This document shows, one piece after another, positions 34,047 through 42,828 of a stretch of 64,000 nucleotides of DNA (position 1 is its first letter; the number at the start of each line of letters is the position of its first letter). The DNA is from an uncultured Rhodospirillaceae bacterium. Lineage in GTDB: Bacteria; Pseudomonadota; Alphaproteobacteria; Rhodospirillales; Magnetospirillaceae. The DNA lies in the NCBI GenBank assembly GCA_937887565.1, contig CALABS010000012.1, positions 65,956 to 129,955 on the forward strand, read 5' to 3'. The notes below the pieces were generated by a model. That model was not told the DNA's origin. It did not search any database and was given only the letters and a program-made list of their open reading frames with translations. The translations under genes and the position numbers were made by a program.

Positions 34047-34403
34047 TTACTGGAGGGCCGCCTGGGCCTTCTGAACCAGCGACTTGAAGGCCTCGGGCTC
34101 GCGCGCGGCGATGTCGGACAGGACCTTGCGGTCCAGCGCGACCCCGGCCTTCTTCAGGCCGTCCATGAAGCGCGAATAGGTCAGGCCGTTGGCGCGGGCG
34201 CCGGCGTTGATGCGCTGGATCCACAGGGCGCGGAAGTTGCGCTTCTTGGCCCGGCGGTCGCGATACGCATAGCGCAGCGCCTTCTCGACCTTCTCGATGG
34301 CGACGCGGAAGCAGGTGCTGGCGCGGCCGCGATAGCCCTTGGCGAGCTTGAGAATCTTCTTGTGACGGGCGTGGGTGGTCACGCCCCGCTTGACACGCGA
34401 CAT
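34047..34403 (-). CDS. rplT: 50S ribosomal protein L20
   Basis: A 118-residue basic large-subunit protein needed for early 50S assembly: MSRVKRGVTTHARHKKILKL, then AKGYRGRASTCFRVAIEKVE, RRAKKRNFRALWIQRINAGA and GLTYSRFMDGL. The length is standard. It lies three bases after rpmI. L20 often represses its own operon. Confidence 0.98.
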   Translation of the reverse strand: MSRVKRGVTTHARHKKILKLAKGYRGRASTCFRVAIEKVEKALRYAYRDRRAKKRNFRALWIQRINAGARANGLTYSRFMDGLKKAGVALDRKVLSDIAAREPEAFKSLVQKAQAALQ

Positions 34404-34406
34404 GGA

Positions 34407-34610
34407 TCAGCCTCCGTTCGGAAGATAGTACTGCTTGACCTTCTCACCATCGGCCTTGAACAGGACGAAGGTGCCACGGGCCTGACGCTTCATCTTCTGC
34501 GGCTTGGCGGTCAGGCAGTGGCGCTTGTTGGCCACGTTCCCCTTGACCTTGCCGGAGGCGGTGAGCTTGAACCGCTTCTTGGCGGCGCTCTTGGTCTTCA
34601 TCTTGGGCAT
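34407..34610 (-). CDS. rpmI: 50S ribosomal protein L35
   Basis: A 67-residue protein: MPKMKTKSAAKKRFKLTASG, then KRHCLTAKPQKMKRQARGTF. The length is standard. It is the first gene of the rpmI-rplT-pheS-pheT cluster. The usual upstream infC is absent; the 199 bases to the divergent EAL gene hold no gene and must contain both promoters. Confidence 0.98.
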   Translation of the reverse strand: MPKMKTKSAAKKRFKLTASGKVKGNVANKRHCLTAKPQKMKRQARGTFVLFKADGEKVKQYYLPNGG

Positions 34611-34809
34611 TTTTCGCTTTCCTTAGTCGAAACGTTAGCGATTCGGAACGGCCGGGCATGCCCTCACAGGCCCGGTCCATTCGAGGAAGCGACGCTTATA
34701 GCCCCACTCGCCAGCGAATGCAACACCGCGCCCCATCTCGACGATGGCGTTCGGCCGGCAACTCCATTAGCCTTGGCACGGGGACGCATCCAGGGGGAGC
34801 ATCGGTCGC

Positions 34810-36513
34810 ATGAGCGGCCCGGACGATCTTGACCAATCGCGCGAGGTCTATGTGGCCTTCGCCTTCGCCGGCGGCGACCTGCTGGTGGAGGTGGCCGACG
34901 ACGGCCACGTGGTGTTCGCCGTCGGCGCCGCCATGGCGCTGGTGTCGCGGCCGGCCCGCATGCTGGCCGGCAAGCGCTTCGCCAGCCTGTTCCAGCCGCA
35001 GGACCGCCCCCGCATCCACCGCGCCTTCAGCCGCATGCGCAACGGCCAGCGGGTCCGTCACCTGCTGCTCTACGCGCTCCGGGGCGAGCATGGGCGGGTG
35101 CCGGTGTCGCTGTCAGGCTACCGCCACCCCGATCGCGGCGGCCGCTTCCTGCTGACGCTGGCCCACGGCGCCGCCCTGGTCCCCGCCGAGGTCCGCCGCG
35201 CGCCTCGCACCGGCCTGCTGGAGGCCGAGCCGTTCGAGCACCTGGCCGAGCGCATGATGACGGAAGGCGCCGGCGCCGACGACGGCGCCTACCGCCTGAC
35301 CATGGTCGAGCTGCCCGGCCTCGACACCTTCGGCACCGAGGCCGGCCCCGAGGCCATGGAAGACTTCATGACCGGACTGGGCAACACCCTGCGCGACGCT
35401 TCGGTGGGCGGCGATTCGGCGACCCAGCTGGCCGACAACCGCTACGGCGTCATCCATTCCGCCGATCTCGCCGCCACCTCCATCGAGGAGGCCATCACCA
35501 ACCTCGCCCGCGCCATCGCGCCGGGGGTCGACCTGGCCACCCGCACCGCCACCGTGGTGCTGGATTCCCACGAGCTGACCGGCGAGGACGCCGTCAACGC
35601 CCTGGCCTACACCCTCAACCGTTTCGCCCGCGAGGGCCGCGCCTCGTCGTCGCCGTCGCTGGGGGCGGCGGTCGAGGCGTCGCTGACCGCCACGGTGGAC
35701 CGCATGCGCTCGGTGAAAGGGCTGATCGAACGCGGCGACTTCGACCTCGCCTTCCAGCCGGTGGTCGACCTGTGGACCTCCAACGTCCACCACTTCGAAT
35801 GCCTGGTCCGCTTCGCCGGCAGCGACGAATCGCCCTATCAAACGGTGTCCTTCGCCGAGGATGTCGGCATGGTGGGCGAACTCGACCGCGCCATCTGCGA
35901 ACGCGCCATCGCCTTCATCCGCTCGCCGGCGGCGGCGGTGGACGGGCTGCGGTTCGCGGTCAACCTGTCGGGCCGGTCGCTGAGCCACCCGCCCACTGCC
36001 AAGAAGCTGCTGGACACCATTTCCGAAGCCTGGGACCTGAAGCGGCGCCTGCTGTTCGAGATCACCGAATCGGCCGAGATCACCGACCTCTCCTTCGCCA
36101 ACGCCATCGTCCAGGAAATCCGCGGCCAGGGGCATCCGGTGTGCCTAGACGACTTCGGGGCCGGCTCGGCCGCCTTCCACTATTTGCGGGCGCTGAAGGT
36201 GGACTACGTCAAGATCGACGGCTCCTACGTCAAGGAATGCGCCTGCTCGGGCGAGAGCATGCCCTATCTGCGCGCCATCACCCAGCTGTGCGGCGAACTC
36301 AAGATCGGCACCATCGCCGAGTTCGTCGAGGACGAGGAGACCGCCTCGCTGCTGCGGGTCCTCAAGGTCCGCTACGGGCAGGGCTGGCATTTCGGCCGCC
36401 CGGTCAAGGTGCACCCCATGACCGCGCCCAGGAACGCCTGGACCACGCCCACCATGGGCTGGCGCAAGGGGCTGCTGGTCTGCTCGGCCAGGCTCGGGCA
36501 GGCGGCGCAATAG
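34810..36513 (+). CDS. EAL-domain protein with PAS-like N-terminus, c-di-GMP phosphodiesterase type
   Basis: A 567-residue soluble protein. Residues 1-125 look PAS-like. Residues 140-270 resemble a degenerate GGDEF region without the GGDEF motif. The C-terminal EAL domain has FECLVRF in place of the EAL motif, FAVNLSGRS, FEITES, LDDFGAG, VKIDGSYV, AEFVE and YGQGWHFG, so the metal and substrate residues look intact and activity is plausible. It is the first of two tandem paralogs, divergent from rpmI. Signals sensed are unknown. Confidence 0.88.
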   Translation: MSGPDDLDQSREVYVAFAFAGGDLLVEVADDGHVVFAVGAAMALVSRPARMLAGKRFASLFQPQDRPRIHRAFSRMRNGQRVRHLLLYALRGEHGRVPVSLSGYRHPDRGGRFLLTLAHGAALVPAEVRRAPRTGLLEAEPFEHLAERMMTEGAGADDGAYRLTMVELPGLDTFGTEAGPEAMEDFMTGLGNTLRDASVGGDSATQLADNRYGVIHSADLAATSIEEAITNLARAIAPGVDLATRTATVVLDSHELTGEDAVNALAYTLNRFAREGRASSSPSLGAAVEASLTATVDRMRSVKGLIERGDFDLAFQPVVDLWTSNVHHFECLVRFAGSDESPYQTVSFAEDVGMVGELDRAICERAIAFIRSPAAAVDGLRFAVNLSGRSLSHPPTAKKLLDTISEAWDLKRRLLFEITESAEITDLSFANAIVQEIRGQGHPVCLDDFGAGSAAFHYLRALKVDYVKIDGSYVKECACSGESMPYLRAITQLCGELKIGTIAEFVEDEETASLLRVLKVRYGQGWHFGRPVKVHPMTAPRNAWTTPTMGWRKGLLVCSARLGQAAQ

Positions 36514-36584
36514 CGGCCAACTTGCCTTTCACCAAGGAGTCGGGCCATCCTTCGTAAGGGGTGGTGTTGGGAAGGTTCGTCCGC

Positions 36585-38261
36585 GTGTCGACGCAAGCGC
36601 TCAAGAGTTCCAGCGATCTTTATGTCTCCCTGGCCTTCGCCGCCGCCGACGTGCTGTTCGAGCTCAGCGCCGACGGCCGCGTCGAATTCGCCGTCGGCGC
36701 CGCCATGTCGCTTCTGGGCCGCCCCGCCCGTGCCCTGACGGGGGCCAGCCTCGCCGAGCTGGTCTGCCCCAGCGACCACGACCGCCTGGGCCGCGCCCTG
36801 GCCGCCATGGGCCGCTGCGAGCGGGTCCGCAACGTCATCCTGACGGTGGCGCGGCCGGACGGCACCACCACCCAGGTGTCGCTGTCGGGATACGGCCACC
36901 CCGACCGCAAGGGCGCGCTGATGACGGTGATGGCCCATGCCAGCGGCTTCCTGCCGGCGGAACCACGCCGCGACACGCCGAGCGGCCTGCTGGGCCGCGA
37001 GGAATTCGCCGCCAAGGCGCGAACGCTGCTGCACGATCCCGCCTCCGACGACGACCGCTACCGGCTGACCCTGCTGGAACTGCCCGAGATGGACGCCCTG
37101 CGCCAGCGGGCCGGGGCCGAGGCCGCCGAGGACTTCGTCACCCGCCTGGGCGAGCGCCTGCGGGCGCTGTCGGTGGGCGGCGACGCCGCCGGCCAGTTGT
37201 CGGACAGCAAGTACGGCGTCATCCATGCCGGCACCGTCGATGAGACGCTGATCGAGAGCGTGGTGGCCGAGGCGGCCGAGGGCCGCGACGATCTGGCCGT
37301 CACCCCCCGGGCGGCGACGCTGGTCCTGGACGTCACCGACATCCCCGCCGCCGACGCCGCCCGCGCCCTGGCCTACACGCTCAACAGCTTCGCCGACGGC
37401 GATGAGGCCGGCCTGGACATCGATTCGCTGCGGGCCCAGGTCCAGCCCCGGCTGTCGGCAACCGTCAAGGAAATGAAGGCGGTCCGGCACGTCATCGACA
37501 CCGGCGAGTTCGAGATCGTCTTCCAGCCCATCGTCGACCTGTGGAACAACGTGGTCCACCATTTCGAGGTGCTGGTGCGGTTCGGCGACGGCACCCGCTC
37601 GCCCTACGACACCGTCACCTTCGCCGAGGACACCGGCCTGGTCGGCGATCTCGACATGGCGGTGCTGGACCGCACCGTGCGGATCATCCGCTCCCATGCC
37701 GGCTCCAGCCCCGCCCTGCGCTTCGCCGTCAATCTGTCCGGCCGCTCGCTGTCCGACGGCCGGGTGATCGACCGTCTGCGCGCCCGCGTCCACGACGCCC
37801 GCGATCTCTCCAACCGGCTGCTGTTCGAGATCACCGAAAGCTCGGCCATCTCCGACCTGGCCTCGGTCAACGCCGTGGTCCAGGACATCCGCCGCCAGGG
37901 TTTCCATGTGTGCCTCGACGATTTCGGCGCCGGCCATGCCGCCTTCCACTATTTGCGGGCCCTGAAGGTCGACCACGTCAAGATCGACGGCTCGTATGTC
38001 CGCGACTGCATGAAGAGCAAGGAAAACGTCGCCTTCATCAAGGCGATGGTCAATCTCTGCGCCGAGCTGGGCATCACCACCATCGCCGAATATGTCGAGG
38101 ACGCCGCCACCGCCGCCCTGCTGAAGGTGCTGAAGGTCCGCTACGGCCAGGGATGGCTGTTCGGCAAGCCCATGGCGGTGCCGGGCGACGCCTCGGACCC
38201 CCGGGCCTGGACCAGCCCGGCCACCGAGTGGCGCCGGGGCCTGCTCCATTTCAAGGGGTGA
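36585..38261 (+). CDS. EAL-domain protein, tandem paralog of the preceding gene
   Basis: A 558-residue protein with the same PAS-like, degenerate GGDEF-like and EAL layout. The EAL domain reads FEVLVRF, FAVNLSGRS, FEITES, LDDFGAGHAAFHYL, VKIDGSYVRD, AEYVED and YGQGWLFG. It aligns with the first protein over its full length, so the pair arose by duplication. GTG 36585 is preferred as start: GGAAGG lies nine bases upstream and it matches the paralog's N-terminus. The frame is open from GTG 36561. Likely a cytosolic c-di-GMP phosphodiesterase or receptor. Confidence 0.87.
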   Translation: MSTQALKSSSDLYVSLAFAAADVLFELSADGRVEFAVGAAMSLLGRPARALTGASLAELVCPSDHDRLGRALAAMGRCERVRNVILTVARPDGTTTQVSLSGYGHPDRKGALMTVMAHASGFLPAEPRRDTPSGLLGREEFAAKARTLLHDPASDDDRYRLTLLELPEMDALRQRAGAEAAEDFVTRLGERLRALSVGGDAAGQLSDSKYGVIHAGTVDETLIESVVAEAAEGRDDLAVTPRAATLVLDVTDIPAADAARALAYTLNSFADGDEAGLDIDSLRAQVQPRLSATVKEMKAVRHVIDTGEFEIVFQPIVDLWNNVVHHFEVLVRFGDGTRSPYDTVTFAEDTGLVGDLDMAVLDRTVRIIRSHAGSSPALRFAVNLSGRSLSDGRVIDRLRARVHDARDLSNRLLFEITESSAISDLASVNAVVQDIRRQGFHVCLDDFGAGHAAFHYLRALKVDHVKIDGSYVRDCMKSKENVAFIKAMVNLCAELGITTIAEYVEDAATAALLKVLKVRYGQGWLFGKPMAVPGDASDPRAWTSPATEWRRGLLHFKG

Positions 38262-38295
38262 AGACAGCCGGCGCCGTTTCGGCTATCCATGCGGC

Positions 38296-39198
38296 ATGAA
38301 ACTGCACGGCGACATACCGGTCGGGAACTGGATCGACCGCTGGGTTCCGGCCCCGGCGCGGCCCTATCTGCGCCTGATGCGCCTGGACCGGCCCATCGGC
38401 ACCTGGCTCCTGCTGTTCCCCTGCTGGTGGAGCGCCGCCCTGGCCGCCGACGGCTGGCCCGATCCGTGGCTGATGGCGCTGTTCGCCGTTGGCGCGGTGG
38501 TGATGCGCGGCGCCGGCTGCACCGTCAACGACATCGCCGACCACAAGTTCGACGCCCAGGTCGCCCGCACCAGGGGCCGGCCCATCCCGTCGGGCGCGGT
38601 CAGCGTCGGGCAGGCGGCCGCCTTCCTGGCGTTCCAGTTGGCGGTCGGGCTGCTGGTGCTGGTCCAGCTCGACACCTTCGCCATCGCGGTCGGCGCCGCC
38701 TCGCTGCTGCTGGTCTTCCCTTATCCGTTCATGAAGCGCATCACCTATTGGCCTCAGGCCTGGCTGGGGCTGACCTTCAACTGGGGAGCGCTGGTGGGCT
38801 GGGCGGCGGTGCGCGGCGAGCTGGGCGCGGCGCCCCTGCTACTCTATGCCGCCGGCCTGTTCTGGACGCTGGGCTACGACACCATCTACGCCCACCAGGA
38901 CAAGGAGGACGACGCCCTGGTCGGCGTCAAGTCCACCGCCCTGCGCCTGGGCGACGCCACCCCGGCCTGGCTGGTCGGGTTCTACGCCGCCGCGCTGGCC
39001 TTGATCGCCGCCGCCGGCTGGACGGGCGGCCTGTCGTGGCCGTTCTGGCCGCTGCTGGCGGTTTCCGGCCTGCACCTGGCGTGGCAGGCGCGGAGGGTGG
39101 ACATCCACGATTCCGCCGACTGCCTGTCCAAGTTCAAGTCCAACCAGGCCTTCGGCTGGCTGCTGCTGGCGGCGATCGTCGCCGGGCGGGTGATCTGA
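38296..39198 (+). CDS. ubiA: 4-hydroxybenzoate polyprenyltransferase
   Basis: A 300-residue integral membrane prenyltransferase of ubiquinone synthesis. The first Asp-rich motif is NDIADHKFD near residue 78 and the second is YDTIYAHQDKEDD near 198. Both bind Mg-pyrophosphate, and about eight hydrophobic helices surround them. RPIGTWLLLFPCWWS at the start is typical. The length is standard. Its stop overlaps the next start (TGATG). Confidence 0.95.
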   Translation: MKLHGDIPVGNWIDRWVPAPARPYLRLMRLDRPIGTWLLLFPCWWSAALAADGWPDPWLMALFAVGAVVMRGAGCTVNDIADHKFDAQVARTRGRPIPSGAVSVGQAAAFLAFQLAVGLLVLVQLDTFAIAVGAASLLLVFPYPFMKRITYWPQAWLGLTFNWGALVGWAAVRGELGAAPLLLYAAGLFWTLGYDTIYAHQDKEDDALVGVKSTALRLGDATPAWLVGFYAAALALIAAAGWTGGLSWPFWPLLAVSGLHLAWQARRVDIHDSADCLSKFKSNQAFGWLLLAAIVAGRVI

Positions 39199-39848
39199 TG
39201 GGCGCCGCCGACCCCAAGGCCTTCATCCGCGAGAACACCGAACTGGCGTCGCCGCCGGCTTGCCCCGAGATCGTGCTGTGGACCGCCACCGAGGTGACGC
39301 CCCTGTGGGAGGCCACCGAGGCGGCGCTGCTTCGGGTCAACCTGCCGCCGCCCTACTGGGCCTTCTGCTGGGCCGGCGGCCAGGCGCTGACCCGCTACGT
39401 GCTGGACAATCCCGGCCTGGTGGAGGGCAAGCGGGTGCTGGACTTCGCCGCCGGCTCGGGGGCGACGGCCATCGCCGCCGCCCTTCGCGGCGCCGCCCGC
39501 GTCGAGGCCGCCGACATCGACCGCATCGCCTGCGCCGCCATCGCGCTGAACGCCGAGGCCAACGGCGTCGCCGTCGAGGTGCTGGCCGAGGACGTGGTCG
39601 GCGGCCCCTGCCGCTGGGACGTGGTGGTGGCCGGCGACGTCTGCTACGAGGCGCCCATGACCGCCCATATCTGGCCGTGGCTGGTGTCCCTGGCCGCCCA
39701 GGGCGCCGTCGTGATCATGGCCGATCCCGGCCGCGCCTACCTGCCCAGGCACGGCCTGCTGGAGGTGGCGCGCGCCACCGTGGCCACCAGCCTGGAACTG
39801 GAGGATCGCACCCGGCGCGAGGTGGTCGTATATAAGATCGTGGGGTGA
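39198..39848 (+). CDS. Class I SAM methyltransferase, ETFB-lysine/PrmA-like
   Basis: A 216-residue methyltransferase. It starts with an FIRENTELASPPACPEIVLW block and PPPYWAFCWAGGQALTRYVL, then motif I VLDFAAGSGATAIAAAL and VVVAGDVCYEAPM. This is the pattern of ETFB lysine methyltransferase-type (ribosomal L11 methyltransferase-related) proteins, which methylate protein lysines. It is translationally coupled to ubiA by TGATG. The substrate in bacteria is uncertain. Confidence 0.85.
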   Translation: MGAADPKAFIRENTELASPPACPEIVLWTATEVTPLWEATEAALLRVNLPPPYWAFCWAGGQALTRYVLDNPGLVEGKRVLDFAAGSGATAIAAALRGAARVEAADIDRIACAAIALNAEANGVAVEVLAEDVVGGPCRWDVVVAGDVCYEAPMTAHIWPWLVSLAAQGAVVIMADPGRAYLPRHGLLEVARATVATSLELEDRTRREVVVYKIVG

Positions 39849-39865
39849 GGGTGAAGGAGACGGCC

Positions 39866-40645
39866 ATGGCCGAACTGACCATCGAACCCGTCGCGGTCCT
39901 GGCCGACAACTATGTCTGGCTGATCCACGACGCCAAGACCGGCGCCACCGCCGCCGTCGACCCGTCCGTGGCCGGCCCGGTGCTGGAGGCGGTGGCGCGG
40001 CGGGGCTGGACGCTCACCCACGTGCTCAACACCCACCACCACCACGACCACACCGGCGGCAATATCGAGTTGAAACGCGCCACCGGCTGCACGGTGGTAG
40101 GCGCGCGCGGCGACGCGCCGCGCATCCCGGCCCTCGACGTCGAGGTTGCCGAGGGCGAGCACTTCCTGCTGGGCAGCGCCGCCGGGCTGGTGTTCGAGAC
40201 CCCCGGCCACACGCTCGGACACATCTCGTTCTGGTTCCCCGAGGCGCATGCGCTGTTCTGCGGCGACACCCTGTTCTCGCTGGGTTGCGGCCGGCTGTTC
40301 GAGGGCACGCCCGAGCAGATGTGGGCCTCGCTGTGCAAACTGCGCGACCTGCCGCCCGAGACCAAGGTCTACTGCGCCCACGAATACACCCAGTCCAACG
40401 GCCGCTTCGCCCGCGTCACCGAGCGCGACAACCCGGCCGTGGCCGCCCTGCTGGACAAGGTGGACGGGCTGAGGGCGCGGGGGCTGCCGTCGCTGCCGTC
40501 CACCCTTGGCGAGGAGCGCGCCGCCAACCCGTTCCTGCGCGCCGACCAGCCGCCGGTCGCCCGCGCGGTGGGCATGGCGCCGGGCGCCGACCCGGTGCTG
40601 GTGTTCGCCGAGCTGCGGCGGCGCAAGGATGCGTTCCGGGCATGA
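39866..40645 (+). CDS. gloB: Hydroxyacylglutathione hydrolase (glyoxalase II)
   Basis: A 259-residue metallo-beta-lactamase-fold enzyme that hydrolyses S-lactoylglutathione. It has THHHHDHTGG (metal ligands, near residue 57), TPGHTLGHISFW, FCGDTLFSLGCGRLFEGT, CAHEYTQSN and the C-terminal HAGH-type extension ending in LRRRKD. AAGGAG lies six bases before ATG 39866; the longer frame is unneeded. It overlaps the next gene by four bases. Confidence 0.95.
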   Translation: MAELTIEPVAVLADNYVWLIHDAKTGATAAVDPSVAGPVLEAVARRGWTLTHVLNTHHHHDHTGGNIELKRATGCTVVGARGDAPRIPALDVEVAEGEHFLLGSAAGLVFETPGHTLGHISFWFPEAHALFCGDTLFSLGCGRLFEGTPEQMWASLCKLRDLPPETKVYCAHEYTQSNGRFARVTERDNPAVAALLDKVDGLRARGLPSLPSTLGEERAANPFLRADQPPVARAVGMAPGADPVLVFAELRRRKDAFRA

Positions 40646-41628
40646 GCGAGGAAATGGGATGCTGGTCGGTGGGCACCGTGTGGAGCGGCACGCCGCTGTT
40701 GTCGGCGCGGCTGAGGCTGCGGCCGTTCGCCGAGGCCGACGTCGCCCGGGTGGCGTCGCTGCTCGACGACTGGGAGATGGTCCGCCTGACCGCCAACATC
40801 CCCCACCCCTTCACCGAGGATGACGCCCGCGGCTTCTTCGCGCTGATGGACGGCAAGCGCCGCGCCCGCACCGGCGCCGTGATGGCCATGGAGCGCACGG
40901 TGGACGGGGCGGTGATCGGCGCCATCGGCTTCGGCACCGAGCATGACGGCACCCCCGAAGTCGGTTACTGGGTGGCGCGCGACGCCTGGGGCCAGGGCTA
41001 CGCCACCGAGGCGGTGCGCCGGCTGGTCCGCCACCTGTTCCGCGACCTCGGCTTTCCCCGCGTCTGGGCCTCGGCCCATCCCGACAATGCCGCCTCGCGC
41101 CGCGTGCTGCGAAAGGCCGGCCTGGTCCCCGAGGGCCACGAGATGGTCGGCATGCCGGCGCGCGGCCAAAGCGTGGTGATGCCGGTCCTCGGCCTCGGCC
41201 GGCCGGCCTGGGATGCCGCCTGGGCGGCCCGGCCCATGGTGCTGGTGGCCGCCGCCGCGCTCATCGACACCGACGGCCGCGTGCTGATGGCCAGCCGGCC
41301 GCCGGGCAAGCTGATGGCCGGGCTGTGGGAATTCCCCGGCGGCAAGGTCGATCCCGGCGAGACCCCCGAGGCGGCGCTGGTGCGCGAGATGCGCGAGGAG
41401 CTGGGCATCGACGTCGGCGAAAGCTGCCTGGCGCCGCTGGCCTTCGCCTCGCACGACTACGACACCTTCCATCTGCTGATGCCGCTCTACGCGGTGCGGC
41501 AGTGGAAGGGCGCCCCCTCCCCGCGCGAGGGCCAGCAGTTGCGGTGGGTGCGACCGTCGCGCCTGGCGGAACTGCCGATGCCCCCCGCCGATATCCCTCT
41601 GGTGGCGATCCTTCGCGATTGGATATGA
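40642..41628 (+). CDS. Fusion of GNAT acetyltransferase and MutT-type NUDIX hydrolase
   Basis: A 328-residue two-domain protein. Residues 15-180 are a RimJ/RimL-like GNAT acetyltransferase (LRLRPFAEADVARVASLLDD, VGYWVARDAWGQGYATEAVR, NAASRRVLRKAGL). Residues 195-328 are a NUDIX domain with the complete box GGKVDPGETPEAALVREMREE-LGI. MutT-type domains remove 8-oxo-dGTP. The same fusion is common in alphaproteobacteria. The start overlaps gloB (ATGA). The acetyl acceptor is unknown. Confidence 0.9.
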   Translation: MSEEMGCWSVGTVWSGTPLLSARLRLRPFAEADVARVASLLDDWEMVRLTANIPHPFTEDDARGFFALMDGKRRARTGAVMAMERTVDGAVIGAIGFGTEHDGTPEVGYWVARDAWGQGYATEAVRRLVRHLFRDLGFPRVWASAHPDNAASRRVLRKAGLVPEGHEMVGMPARGQSVVMPVLGLGRPAWDAAWAARPMVLVAAAALIDTDGRVLMASRPPGKLMAGLWEFPGGKVDPGETPEAALVREMREELGIDVGESCLAPLAFASHDYDTFHLLMPLYAVRQWKGAPSPREGQQLRWVRPSRLAELPMPPADIPLVAILRDWI

Positions 41629-41660
41629 TTGCGCCGGCAACCATCGCCGGGAGGGAGAGG

Positions 41661-42407
41661 ATGGAGGGCGCGAGCGTGACCGCCGCCATGCTGGTGGTCG
41701 GCAACGAGATTCTGTCGGGGCGGACCCGCGACGCCAACGTCCAGTATCTCGGCGCCGCCCTGGGGGAACTGGGCATCCGCCTCGTCGAGGTCCGCGTCGT
41801 CGAGGACGACGTCGCCGCCATCGTCGAGGCCCTCGACCAATTGCGCGAGCGCCATGCCTATGTCTTCACCACCGGCGGCATCGGCCCCACCCATGACGAC
41901 GTGACCGCCGCCGCGGTGGCGCGCGCCTTCGGCCGCGGCCTGGGCCGCCACCCCGAGGCGGTGCGGCGGCTGGAGCGGTTCTACGGCGCCGAGATCAACG
42001 CGGCCCGCCTCAAGATGGCCGAGATTCCCGACGGCGCCGAGCTGATCGACAACCCCATCAGTGCCGCGCCGGGATTCCGGCTCGGCAACGTCCATGTGTT
42101 CGCGGGGGTCCCGCGAATAATGCAGGCCATGTTCGAGGGCATCCGCCATAGCCTGAAGGGCGGTCCTCGCATGTTATCCGAGACCGTCACCATCTCCATC
42201 CCCGAGGGCCGGCTGGCGGCGGGGCTCGCCGAGGCGCAGACCCGCAACCCGCGGGTGGAGATCGGCAGCTATCCCTTCAGCCACGGCGAGCGCAAGGGCG
42301 TCCGCGTGGTGGTGCGGGGCCATGGCGCCGGGGATGTCGCCGCCGCCGTGGCCGACGTCAAGATCGTGGCCGCCGACCTGGGAGGCCGGGTGGAAGAGGA
42401 GGGGTGA
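41661..42407 (+). CDS. CinA/MoaB-type molybdopterin-binding domain protein
   Basis: A 248-residue protein with the MoCF_biosynth fold of the CinA N-terminus: AAMLVVGNEILSGRTRDANV, VVEDDVAAIVEALDQL, VFTTGGIGPTHDDVTAAAVA and FAGVPRIMQAMFEG. The C-terminal nicotinamide-nucleotide amidase domain of full CinA is absent, which is the common short form. Related proteins act as pyrophosphatases on nucleotide cofactors. GGAGG precedes the ATG. It is coupled to the next small gene by a TGATG overlap. Confidence 0.88.
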   Translation: MEGASVTAAMLVVGNEILSGRTRDANVQYLGAALGELGIRLVEVRVVEDDVAAIVEALDQLRERHAYVFTTGGIGPTHDDVTAAAVARAFGRGLGRHPEAVRRLERFYGAEINAARLKMAEIPDGAELIDNPISAAPGFRLGNVHVFAGVPRIMQAMFEGIRHSLKGGPRMLSETVTISIPEGRLAAGLAEAQTRNPRVEIGSYPFSHGERKGVRVVVRGHGAGDVAAAVADVKIVAADLGGRVEEEG

Positions 42408-42664
42408 TGCCCCTGGGAGCGAAGGAAAAGGAAGCGCTGAAGTTCCTGGGCACCCACCTGGTCTACGGCCTGGTGGCGGGGCTGACCTTCGGCGTCGCCG
42501 TGCTGGCGACCAATCTCGGCAATCTCCGCACCCTGGCCTTCGAATCCAACCACACCGCCCTGGTGCTGCTCCTGTTCTTCTTCGGCCTGTTCGTCACCTT
42601 CGGCAGCGTCAGCATGGGAGTCGGGGTGATGAGCCTCGCCCGCTACGACGAGGACGAGGACTGA
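42407..42664 (+). CDS. Small membrane protein of unknown function
   Basis: An 85-residue protein with two hydrophobic helices (HLVYGLVAGLTFGVAVLAT and ALVLLLFFFGLFVTFGSVSM) and an acidic C-terminus (RYDEDED). GGAGGGG lies before the ATG at 42407. It is in the same transcript as the CinA-like gene. No family recognised. Confidence 0.7.
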   Translation: MPLGAKEKEALKFLGTHLVYGLVAGLTFGVAVLATNLGNLRTLAFESNHTALVLLLFFFGLFVTFGSVSMGVGVMSLARYDEDED

Positions 42665-42670
42665 CGCCAT

Positions 42671-42700
42671 CCCGGCAGCTCTTGCCAGCGTCCCGGCAAG
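42671..42700. promoter_or_regulatory. FlbD-box (ftr)-like sites upstream of fliK
   Basis: CCCGGCAGCTCTTGCCAG at 42671-42688 is an imperfect palindrome, and CCCGGCAAG at 42692-42700 repeats its half-site. Both resemble the perfect palindrome upstream of fliF. They lie about 75-100 bases upstream of the sigma-54-like promoter, the right place for an enhancer bound by FlbD. Confidence 0.5.
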
Positions 42701-42772
42701 TTTTTCCCCTTCCCCCATCGGCACCCCAACGTCAACGGCGCCAATCCGTTGATTTTCCACGACACGCGCGTC

Positions 42773-42788
42773 TGGCACGGCGTTTGAA
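42773..42788 (+). promoter_or_regulatory. Sigma-54-type promoter of fliK-flgD-flgE
   Basis: TGGCACGGCGTTTGAA matches the -24/-12 consensus (TGGCACG, four bases, TTGC) with correct spacing and one change at the -12 element (TTGA). It is 40 bases upstream of fliK. The sigma-54 activator FlbD is encoded 9 kb downstream. Confidence 0.65.
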
Positions 42789-42828
42789 GGAATGACCGCG
42801 CCAAAAGGTTCCAAACGGGGATCCGACC

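Noticed and set aside
34755..34770. Sigma-54 promoter before the first EAL gene (TTGGCACG element)
   Set aside because: The -12 element has the wrong spacing and lacks TTGC.
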